NCBI RefSeq assembly: GCF_006715165.1
Contig: NZ_VFMS01000001.1
Coordinates: 1,798,001-1,862,000 of the forward strand
DNA length: 64,000 nt
Direction: 5' to 3'
Source of the DNA: Arthrobacter sp. SLBN-122
GTDB taxonomy: Bacteria > Actinomycetota > Actinomycetes > Actinomycetales > Micrococcaceae
Shown here: piece after piece, positions 41,100 to 48,363 of the stretch
How positions within the stretch are numbered: the stretch's first letter is position 1
Layout: the number at the start of each line of letters is the position of its first letter
Made by a program: the position numbers and the translations under genes
Notes under the pieces: generated by a model
Databases searched by the model: none
Seen by the model: the letters and a program-made list of their open reading frames with translations, nothing else
Told to the model about the DNA's origin: nothing

Positions 41100-42375
41100 A
41101 CGTGAGCTCGTTCCAACGGAGGCCCCGCCCGTCGTCCGGCATTCCCCCCTGCGCAGTTCGCTCGGTCTGGTCCTGGCCAAGGCTGCCCAGACGGGCACGG
41201 GGTTCGCCTTCTGGGTGGTAGCCGCGCACGCGACGTTCGACCGTGAGGTAGGGCTCACCACTGCCGCGGTTTCGGCGGTGATGATCTGCACCCAGCTTGC
41301 AGTACTGGGCACCGGATCCGCTGTCATCGTCTCGGTGGGACGGGGGGAGCCGCCAGCACGGGTGCTGGACGCGGCGTTCGGCATCGTGGGCGTGGCAGGA
41401 ACCCTGCTGGCCCTCGGCTACCTCGTGCTGGAGTTGTTCGTGGCACCGGACACAGCCCCGATGTCTGTCCTCTTCTGGATGACGTTCGTGGTAGCCGCCG
41501 TCACGGGAACGATGTGCACCGTGCTGGACCAGGCCCTTGTAGCGTTGGGACGCGGCAGCAGCGCAACGCTGAGGTACACGTTGGGCGGGCTGGTCTCGCT
41601 CGGGGCCGCTGCAGCAGTGGCATGGCTGGCCCACGGCGCCTCAGCCGACGTCCTGATGGCCTGCTGGACCCTCGGCTCGGCTGCCTCCTGCATCATCGGT
41701 GCCATCCAGTTGAGAAGACTGGTCGGCTACCGGCCGCGACCGTCCCTGCACCCTGCACGCGGACGTTTGTTACTGAAGATGGGGATTCCAAACCAGCTCC
41801 TCACCCTCACCGAACGCGCCCCCGGGCTGGTGCTGCCACTCCTGCTTGCGCACTTGGTGTCACCGGAGGTGGCCGCGTACTGGTATCCCGCATGGATGAT
41901 GGCCTGGGCTGCCTACACCGCACCAATGCTGATAGGCATCGTCCAATTCTCCGAGGGTGTCCGTGAACCGGCCCGTCTGGCGGCAACTACCTGGGCCAGT
42001 TTCCGTTGGTCCCTCCTTTTTGGCGGCCTCGCTGCCATGGTCCTCATCGTCTTAGCCCATCCTCTGCTCCATCTGCTCGGTGACAGGTACGCCAATGCCT
42101 CCACCAGCACCCTGCGGTTGTTGGCCGCCGGAGTGCTGGCATATGCAGTGCTGCAGGCCTACAACTCCGTTTGCCGGGTTCTGGGCCTCTATACGGAGTC
42201 CATTGCGGTCGGGGTGATCCTCGGAGCGGCCCTCTGCTCCTCAGCCCTGTTGGCCGCCGGCAATGGCTCCAGCGCCATGGCCCTTGCGTGGCTGGTGGTG
42301 CTCTCCGTCGGTGCCGTCATCATCGGACTCCGGCTTATAGCTATTCTCCGCCGCACTAAAAAGGAGGCATCATGA
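41089..42375 (+). CDS. Wzx-like polysaccharide flippase
   Basis: A 428-residue membrane protein with about 12 to 14 helices and the MOP-superfamily feel of polysaccharide exporters: SLGLVLAKAAQTGTGFAFWVVAAHATFDREVGLTTAAVSAV at the start and AHLVSPEVAAYWYPAWMMAWAAYTAP in the middle. It would flip the lipid-linked oligosaccharide outward. GTG 41089 lies within the end of the GT2 gene (11-bp overlap), and the stop overlaps the next start by 4 bp. Confidence 0.78.
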   Translation: MTAERELVPTEAPPVVRHSPLRSSLGLVLAKAAQTGTGFAFWVVAAHATFDREVGLTTAAVSAVMICTQLAVLGTGSAVIVSVGRGEPPARVLDAAFGIVGVAGTLLALGYLVLELFVAPDTAPMSVLFWMTFVVAAVTGTMCTVLDQALVALGRGSSATLRYTLGGLVSLGAAAAVAWLAHGASADVLMACWTLGSAASCIIGAIQLRRLVGYRPRPSLHPARGRLLLKMGIPNQLLTLTERAPGLVLPLLLAHLVSPEVAAYWYPAWMMAWAAYTAPMLIGIVQFSEGVREPARLAATTWASFRWSLLFGGLAAMVLIVLAHPLLHLLGDRYANASTSTLRLLAAGVLAYAVLQAYNSVCRVLGLYTESIAVGVILGAALCSSALLAAGNGSSAMALAWLVVLSVGAVIIGLRLIAILRRTKKEAS

Positions 42376-44150
42376 CCAGCACGCTAAAGGAGACCATCCG
42401 ACCCCAGGCGCGCTGGAAACCCCGCGACATCTGGTGCGCAGTGGCTGGCGGGGTGTCGCTCGCACTGGCTGTGTGGGCCGCCTCCACGGTGGTGCTGCCC
42501 GTGAACAGTGACGTGGGGCTCGTCGGCGTGCTGCCCTTCCCGTTCTGGGCAGGCGTCCTGATCCTCAACGTCGCCTTCGTCATGGCGCTGCGGGGGGATG
42601 CCGCAGGCCCCGCACGAAGCCCCGTCATGGTATGGCTCCTGGTGGTACTGGTTCTCGTTCTCTTCGGTGCCGCAGTCTTCGTGACGGACATACCCCGGGG
42701 TGAAGTCGCGTTCCGCCACCTCGGCATCGCGGACGCCATGTCACGCAATGTGGCGATCGACCCCAACATCGACGCGTACTTCAACTGGCCGGGCTTCTTC
42801 GCCCTCCTGGCGACCGTCCTCGGGGCCACCGGGCTCGATCCCGTGACCCTGGCACTTTGGGCACCGGTATTTAACGTGGGCCTGTGGCTCGTGGGCGTGG
42901 CCGTGGTGACACGCAGCCTGACGAGCGACCCGCGGCGACGCTGGCTGGTGCTCTGGCTCTTCTGCCTCGGCAACTGGCAGGACCAGGACTATCTTTCCCC
43001 CCAGGCTTTCGGCTTCTTCCTGTACCTGGTGGTGGTGGCGCTGGCGCTCGGCCCGCTGGCCGCAAAGGCCCCGCCCTTCCGCGGATTCCGGCGCGCCGAC
43101 CTGGCAGCGTGGTGGCGTGGCCGGTACCCTGCCGAGTCCCGGCCGGGCCACCGGGTGGCCGCCCTGGCGGCAACCCTCCTGCTGATCGTGGTCATTTCTG
43201 CCAGCCACCAGCTCACGCCGTTCATGGTACTGATCGCCCTTACCGCCCTTACCTTGAGCGGACGCCTCCTGCCCAGCAGGCTGCCCCTGATCGCCGGCGT
43301 CGTACTGATGCTCTGGCTCGTCTTTCCCGCAAGCACGTACCTCCTGGGCCACCCGCCCCTGGCGGACGCAGGCTTGCAGACCGCCATCGAGGCGAATGTC
43401 GTCGACCGGACGAACGGGACTGCCGGCCACGTGCTGGTGGTGCAGGTCCGGATAGCCCTCACTCTCCTGCTGTGGACGCTCGCCGCGATAGGAACGGTAC
43501 GTGACTGGCGCAGGCGGCGTCTTGACCTCCGGGTGCTCCTGCTCGCCGTCACCCCTGTGTTCCTCTTTCCCGCTCAGTCCTATGGAGGGGAAATGCTCAT
43601 CCGCATATCGCTGTTCGCGCTCCCCTTCGTCGCGCTGCAGGCGTCTTCGGTCCTGCTTCCCACGACCACCGGATACCGGCCCTCTTCCCGGGTTGCCGGT
43701 GGCCTCGTGCTCACCTGCCTGGTGTTCGCCGGGATGACCGTGACAGGCCGCTTCGGCAACGCCCAGTATGACGTGTTCACCGACGACGAGATATCCGCCG
43801 TCGCCACCCTGGACCGCATGGCGCCCCCTGGCTCGGCCATTATCTCGGCTGCCCATCCAACACCATGGCGCAACACGGACTACCTGGGACACCGATACCG
43901 GACCATTGAGGACCTCTGTCCACCCGACCTGTCCGCTGCAACGTGCGGGCCAGTCGTCTACCATTACGCCAAGCACAATGCCGCCGGCAGCTATCTGCTT
44001 CTAATGAGTTCGGCGGAGTCGAGCCTGGTAGTCCAGGGTCAGACCACTCCAAGTGGATTCGATGAGCTGGAAGCCTGGCTCGATGCCCAGGACGGCGTGG
44101 AACTCGCTTACAGCAACAACAACGCACGCGTATACAGGGTGGAACCATGA
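42372..44150 (+). CDS. polytopic membrane protein, polymerase/GT-C-like
   Basis: A 592-residue protein with roughly 11-12 transmembrane helices and a C-terminal soluble domain of about 150 residues. Conspicuous segments are NIDAYFNWPGFFALLATV, NWQDQDYLSPQAFGFFLYL and ISASHQLTPFMVLIALTAL, the last two with polar residues inside helices as in Wzy polymerases and GT-C glycosyltransferases. No named family is recognised with certainty. Its position after the flippase and GT2 genes suggests polymerisation or sugar transfer at the outer face of the membrane. ATGA overlaps link it to both neighbours. Confidence 0.7.
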   Translation: MTSTLKETIRPQARWKPRDIWCAVAGGVSLALAVWAASTVVLPVNSDVGLVGVLPFPFWAGVLILNVAFVMALRGDAAGPARSPVMVWLLVVLVLVLFGAAVFVTDIPRGEVAFRHLGIADAMSRNVAIDPNIDAYFNWPGFFALLATVLGATGLDPVTLALWAPVFNVGLWLVGVAVVTRSLTSDPRRRWLVLWLFCLGNWQDQDYLSPQAFGFFLYLVVVALALGPLAAKAPPFRGFRRADLAAWWRGRYPAESRPGHRVAALAATLLLIVVISASHQLTPFMVLIALTALTLSGRLLPSRLPLIAGVVLMLWLVFPASTYLLGHPPLADAGLQTAIEANVVDRTNGTAGHVLVVQVRIALTLLLWTLAAIGTVRDWRRRRLDLRVLLLAVTPVFLFPAQSYGGEMLIRISLFALPFVALQASSVLLPTTTGYRPSSRVAGGLVLTCLVFAGMTVTGRFGNAQYDVFTDDEISAVATLDRMAPPGSAIISAAHPTPWRNTDYLGHRYRTIEDLCPPDLSAATCGPVVYHYAKHNAAGSYLLLMSSAESSLVVQGQTTPSGFDELEAWLDAQDGVELAYSNNNARVYRVEP

Positions 44151-44488
44151 ACTTCCGGGAATTGAGCCGGCCTACGCTGGCGCTGGGCATTGCGGCCGTG
44201 GTGCTGTCCCTGGTCACGCTGGTCGGGTTGCCGACACCGCTGCAGACGGTCGCCGCGATAGGCGTCCTTATCCTGCTCCCGGGCCAGGCGCTCGCCCGGC
44301 TCGTCCCAACCACCGACGCCGCCCTGGGCGTGCTCCTCGTCCTGGGACTCGGCCTGGCCACACTCACCGCCGTGTCCACGGCCATGTTCTACCTCACCGT
44401 ATGGTCGTGGCAGGCGTGCGTCGTGACAATGGCCGTCATTACTGTCCTCGCCTGCCTGGCGCGGGCACGGCAGGAGGTCGCATCATGA
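44147..44488 (+). CDS. small membrane protein of the polysaccharide operon, 113 aa
   Basis: Three to four transmembrane helices (ALGIAAVVLSLVTLVGL, TVAAIGVLILLPGQALA, LGVLLVLGLGLATLTAV, YLTVWSWQACVVTMAVITVLACL). Start and stop overlap adjacent genes by 4 bp each, arguing for stoichiometric translation with the polytopic protein. LLPGQALARLVP resembles the start of the N-terminal membrane part of some DUF1616-type proteins. Function unknown. Confidence 0.7.
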   Translation: MNFRELSRPTLALGIAAVVLSLVTLVGLPTPLQTVAAIGVLILLPGQALARLVPTTDAALGVLLVLGLGLATLTAVSTAMFYLTVWSWQACVVTMAVITVLACLARARQEVAS

Positions 44489-44715
44489 TGGAACTGGCAG
44501 GAGTACTTGCGGCCGCCGTGCTGCTCGTCACCCTCGTAACCCTCGAGGTCCGGAGACTCGGACCAGACACCGGGCAAACCACGGGGCAGACCGCAGGGCA
44601 GCCTGCAGGCCCGGCGGTCCAGAACCGGGCAAGGAACAGCAGGATCGTCGTCGGCATCATGTGGGCGGCTTTCCTGCTCCTCCTCCTGCCGCGCGTCCTC
44701 GGACTGCTTACGTGA
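44485..44715 (+). CDS. small bitopic membrane protein with TGQ repeats, 76 aa
   Basis: Two hydrophobic helices (LAGVLAAAVLLVTLVTLEV and IMWAAFLLLLLPRVLGLL) bracket a linker of TGQ-TTGQ-TAGQ-PAGP triplet repeats. The strong site CAGGAGGTCG precedes the ATG at 44485, which overlaps the previous stop. Function unknown; a small assembly or scaffolding subunit is my inference. Confidence 0.68.
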   Translation: MMELAGVLAAAVLLVTLVTLEVRRLGPDTGQTTGQTAGQPAGPAVQNRARNSRIVVGIMWAAFLLLLLPRVLGLLT

Positions 44716-45770
44716 GCCTGGGCCGCGCGGCACGCTGGTTGCTTCTCAGCGACCTCCACCTGGACGTGTCCGACGACGATCCCCGCCATCCGGGCAGGGT
44801 TCTGCCGGAGTTCATCCGCAGCCAGCTGCCCGCAGCCCCAGGTCCGCAGCAGCACCTCGTCTTCGTTGGTGACACCTTCGAACTCGCAGGGTTGAGCGAG
44901 GATGAGAGCCTGGCCCGGCTTGAATCCATCCTCGCCCGGCACCCGGACACGTTCCGGTCGCTGGAAGCGTGTGCGGCGCGCGGCGTCCAGCTGCACTTCG
45001 TGTGCGGGAACCATGACGTGGAGCTGGCCCGGCCCTCCGTGGCCGCGCGGCTTTCCGCGCTGCTGGCGCGGGATGACCCCACGCGGGTCCGGGTGCACCC
45101 GTGGCTCCTGTACGTCCCCTCCGTCCTCGTGGCCGAGCACGGGCACCTGCACCACGCGCTGCACCGGATACCCGAGGTGCTGCGGACTGCAGTCAATGGC
45201 ACTGACGAGCTGGACCTGCCACCCCTCGCCGCCTGGCACGCCCAGCCGGCGGCATCGCGCCTGAACCGTGCCGGCGCCGTTGCCCTGGCCTGCCTGGCCT
45301 CAGAACGCGCGGAACGCCGTATCCGCCGCCCCGAATACGACGAGCTGCTGCAGACCGAATCGCAGCGGCTCAGGCTCAACGGGACCGCCGTGCGCGAGCT
45401 GGCACGCCTGTCCCGGTTCCGGACGGTGTCGGCGCTCCCGCTCACCGCCACCCGCATGGTGCTTGCGGCCACCGGGCGCAATGTCAGGAGTGGACAAGCT
45501 CCTGCTGCTGCAGCCCGGGTGGCCGGGATTCTTGACACGCACGCCTCCACGGTTGCCTGGTACATCTCCGCCCACACACACCGGGCGATTGAATCGGCAC
45601 TGGAAACGTCCTCAACCCGGTACATCAACACCGGCACCTGGTCATCGGACATCCGCGGCCAGGGCCCGGATGTACTGGACCGCCAGGCCTTCCCCTATGC
45701 GCTGATCGATGTAGCCGACGACGGCACCACAGGCGGCGGCCTGCGGTACTGGCACCCGGACGCCCCCTGA
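44712..45770 (+). CDS. calcineurin-like metallophosphoesterase
   Basis: A 352-residue metallophosphoesterase: LLLSDLHLD (Asp14, His16), FVGDTFELAG, FVCGNHDVEL and ISAHTHRAI supply the bimetal ligands. Members include UDP-diacylglucosamine hydrolase (LpxH-like) and diverse phosphatases. Here it may cleave a lipid-linked intermediate or undecaprenyl diphosphate. GTG 44712 overlaps the TGA of the preceding gene (GTGA). It closes the operon before a strong terminator. Confidence 0.85.
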   Translation: MSLGRAARWLLLSDLHLDVSDDDPRHPGRVLPEFIRSQLPAAPGPQQHLVFVGDTFELAGLSEDESLARLESILARHPDTFRSLEACAARGVQLHFVCGNHDVELARPSVAARLSALLARDDPTRVRVHPWLLYVPSVLVAEHGHLHHALHRIPEVLRTAVNGTDELDLPPLAAWHAQPAASRLNRAGAVALACLASERAERRIRRPEYDELLQTESQRLRLNGTAVRELARLSRFRTVSALPLTATRMVLAATGRNVRSGQAPAAAARVAGILDTHASTVAWYISAHTHRAIESALETSSTRYINTGTWSSDIRGQGPDVLDRQAFPYALIDVADDGTTGGGLRYWHPDAP

Positions 45771-45858
45771 CCCCCACCTTGCGGCTGTGAAGCGTCGGGA
45801 GACAGCCCTTGCAGCTCCTCGGAACGGCACGCGCAGGCAGCTGATGGAGCTCCCCATA

Positions 45859-45900
45859 GGAAAGACCTCTTAGGTTGGCAGCAACCTAAGAGGTCTTTCC
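45859..45900. terminator. bidirectional terminator with a perfect 19-bp stem
   Basis: GGAAAGACCTCTTAGGTTG (45859-45877) is exactly complementary to 45882-45900, with the loop GCAG. It lies between the phosphoesterase stop and the convergent GT2 gene and ends in TTTCC-type tails either way. Confidence 0.9.
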
Positions 45901-45934
45901 TGTTGGCGACGAAACCTTGCCTAGAAATCCACCC

Positions 45935-46930
45935 TCATTGGACTTCCCGCCACACCGCACCCTGCGGAGTGGCGGTCAGCTGGGTGCTGGAGGAGTGGGC
46001 CATCCGGCGGCCGCGCAGGTAGCCGGCCGAGGTGAAGGCCAACACCGCCAGGACCGAACCCGCACGCCCCAGTCCCATGGGGTTGTCGCCCCGGCTCCAA
46101 TCCCGGATTCCCGAGAACACGGCGCGCGGGAGGGTGCTGCGGACATAACGCCGCTCGGGACCCAGGGCCCGCTTGTGCCCCACAACGTGGCTGACCTGTG
46201 CTTTGGACAGACCCTCCGACCAGGACCTCGAGAGCATGTAGCGCACAGTCCCCCGCTCCTCCGGAACGTGATGCCGAACCAAGGCCGCCGGTTCGTAAAC
46301 GATCCTGGAGCCGGGTGTGCCCATGGTGGAGCGGATGCAGATCTCTGTCTCCTCGCAGCCAAGGGGCAGATTGCCCTGCCGGCCAAGCGCGATGTTGAAG
46401 CCGCCAACCTGCCGGAGGACATCGAGCCGGAAGGACATGTTTGCCCCGATGAGGTTCCGGACTTCGGAGGCAACAGTGGGCATTCCCCGGTGGCTGCACC
46501 CAACGATCCAGTCCAGTTCTTCACCGAAGTAACCCGGGCGGCCCCGGTCCCATACGGGCTCGACGCGGCCGCCAACGGCCAGCACATCCGGATCGTCGTA
46601 AAGGACCAGCAGGCGCTCCAGCCAGTTGGGCATGGCCACGGCATCGTCGTCGAGGAAGGCCACGATGTCGCCCTCGGCCAGACCAACACCTGTGTTACGG
46701 GCGCCGGAAAGGCCCGGAGGGCCTTCGCTCTGCACCACTGTCACATCATCGACAATCGCCAGGAGCCGCTCGTACAGGTCCTCATTGTGGTCGACGACCA
46801 CCAGGATCTCCTGGGGGGCGACAGTCTGGGCGCGGACAGACTCGATAACATCCAGCAAAAGGTCCCAACGACGCTCGGTGTAGGCGCAAATCACGATCGA
46901 AACGCTCGGACGGACAATACGATCCAACAT
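45935..46930 (-). CDS. GT2-family glycosyltransferase (second of a pair)
   Basis: A 331-residue GT-A enzyme: VSIVICAYTERRWDLLLDVIESV, PGLSGARNTGV, the catalytic DDD (VAFLDDDAVAMPNW) and GCEETEICIR, with a hydrophobic C-terminal part. It resembles sugar transferases that build dolichyl- or polyprenyl-phosphate-linked glycans. ATG 46930 starts one base after the TAG of the upstream GT2 gene (46932-47747). Both are transcribed from promoter copy C. Confidence 0.85.
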   Translation of the reverse strand: MLDRIVRPSVSIVICAYTERRWDLLLDVIESVRAQTVAPQEILVVVDHNEDLYERLLAIVDDVTVVQSEGPPGLSGARNTGVGLAEGDIVAFLDDDAVAMPNWLERLLVLYDDPDVLAVGGRVEPVWDRGRPGYFGEELDWIVGCSHRGMPTVASEVRNLIGANMSFRLDVLRQVGGFNIALGRQGNLPLGCEETEICIRSTMGTPGSRIVYEPAALVRHHVPEERGTVRYMLSRSWSEGLSKAQVSHVVGHKRALGPERRYVRSTLPRAVFSGIRDWSRGDNPMGLGRAGSVLAVLAFTSAGYLRGRRMAHSSSTQLTATPQGAVWREVQ

Positions 46931-46931
46931 G

Positions 46932-47747
46932 CTAAGCCCCCTGAACCAATGCAAGAATGCTCTGCGGGTCCGTCGGGGTCCGCGGAACGCTGACGTTGGC
47001 ATAGGCGTACTTGACCCGGCGGAGAGCTTCGGGCCGGGCGCCGGCCGTGGGTGCCTCCCACATGACGCATTCGTGGGCCAGCTTCCGCAGCACCCGCCAG
47101 CCGTCGCGGAAGGTCTGCAGGTTGGACGCTCCGGAGATCCGGTCAAGTTCGATGCTGGGAACTTCCGCGATCCGGAGGCCGGCCCTGGCCGCCCGGACAA
47201 TCAGCTCAGTCTCGATTTCGAATCCGTCTGATTCCAGCTGCAGGATATCGAGGCATTCACGTCGAAACGCAATGTATCCGTAGCAAAGATCGGAGTAATT
47301 GCTGTGCAGCACTGCGTTGGCCAGCTGGGTCAGCGCCTGGTTGCCGGCTTTCCGCAACCGGGTGAGGTCTTCCGATCCCCCACCGGTGACATGTCGCGAT
47401 CCCTTGACGAAGTCATAGTCATGCTGGAGCGGGGAAACGAACCATCCGATCTCCTGCGGGTCCATGCTGCCGTCCGCGTCGAGCATGACAATGATGTCAC
47501 CTGAGGCGGCGGCGAACCCTGAGCGAAGGGCCACGCCCTTCCCCTTGCGTGGCTCATTGACAATGACAAGATTGTCGCGGATGGCCTGGGCTACCCCCAC
47601 GGTGTTATCGGTGGACCGGCCATCCACGATGATTACCTCATCGACGTAGGACGGCATCCTGCGAAGGACCCATGGAATGTTCCTGGCTTCGTTCAGTGTA
47701 GGAATGACGACGCTGACGGAGGCCTTACCGGGCTCCGCGCCCTGCAT
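46932..47747 (-). CDS. GT2-family glycosyltransferase (DPM1/polyprenyl-phosphate type)
   Basis: A 271-residue GT-A enzyme like dolichyl-phosphate mannose synthase or polyprenyl-phosphate glycosyltransferases: VSVVIPTLNEARNIPWVLRRM, VIIVDGRSTDNTV, KGKGVALRSGFAAASGDIIVMLDADGSMDP (with the DAD metal site) and ELIVRAARAGLRIAEVP. It probably charges polyprenyl phosphate with a sugar for external transfer. Start uncertain: ATG 47747 (MQGAEPG) is chosen; a GTG at 47795 in frame would add 16 residues. Confidence 0.83.
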   Translation of the reverse strand: MQGAEPGKASVSVVIPTLNEARNIPWVLRRMPSYVDEVIIVDGRSTDNTVGVAQAIRDNLVIVNEPRKGKGVALRSGFAAASGDIIVMLDADGSMDPQEIGWFVSPLQHDYDFVKGSRHVTGGGSEDLTRLRKAGNQALTQLANAVLHSNYSDLCYGYIAFRRECLDILQLESDGFEIETELIVRAARAGLRIAEVPSIELDRISGASNLQTFRDGWRVLRKLAHECVMWEAPTAGARPEALRRVKYAYANVSVPRTPTDPQSILALVQGA

Positions 47748-48363
47748 CGCTAGAGTTATTGGGAGCTGGATGGAAATGGACAAATACCTCACCACTTCAT
47801 GACGTGTGCGGATAGTTACAATGAACCCGCCCGCTTGGAAGCCGAGCGCGACTTTGACGCTTTATCCGGTCATGGGTCTGGTCTCGGGCCCCAGCTCTCG
47901 TTAGCCTTTGACTCTGGCCGTGACGAAAGCCTATTTGGACCTGTTTCGAGTGTCACCAGTAGCGAGTACTCAGTTTCTACAGCTGGATTTCCTGCAATAA
48001 GGCAAGTACAGGGTTATAGGACTGATACGGATATTAGGTATAGGGGATATTGCGTTCCCCAAGGTTTAAAGTAGGGGGCTGGCCACCCCACTCTTCGTGA
48101 TTCACCCCGGACAGCCGGTGCCGGCGCTGCTGGCCGCGGTTTCCCGGGCCTTGACGACGGCGGCGGCAGGGCTCCGCCGGCGGAGACGGGACGGAGACGG
48201 GACCTTGGGCAATTATGATCCCAATCTTGATGCAATCCAGCGGCAAATAGCCCGATGGCGGGTTTATATTCGCATGTATCGGCCTGCGCTTTGGGGTGGC
48301 GGGGCCGGCATTTAATCCGGCAGTACAAGAAAGCGGTCTCCTTCTTCGACGATTGGGGACGCC
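47748..48363. promoter_or_regulatory. 616-bp divergent intergenic region
   Basis: It holds promoter copy C (47928-47971, minus strand) for the GT2 pair. On the plus strand, AT-richer DNA such as GATATTAGGTATAGGGGATATTG (about 48029-48051, possible -10 hexamers) suits the LuxR promoter, whose leader would be about 300 nt. A 72-codon ORF at 48097-48315 looks spurious. Otherwise no gene seen. Confidence 0.45.
47928..47971 (-). promoter_or_regulatory. GAGTACTC compound promoter, copy C (GT2 pair)
   Basis: On the minus strand GAGTACTC-G-CTAC-T-GG (from 47971 to 47956) followed 22 nt later by the -10-like TAGGCT (47933-47928). The leader to GTG 47795 is about 125 nt, to ATG 47747 about 175 nt. Same arrangement as copies A and B, and adjacent to the LuxR gene on its other side. 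Confidence 0.65.

Noticed and set aside
48097..48315. A 72-codon ORF upstream of the LuxR regulator
   Set aside because: No ribosome-binding site, Arg-rich low-complexity content and no family; likely chance in GC-rich leader DNA.
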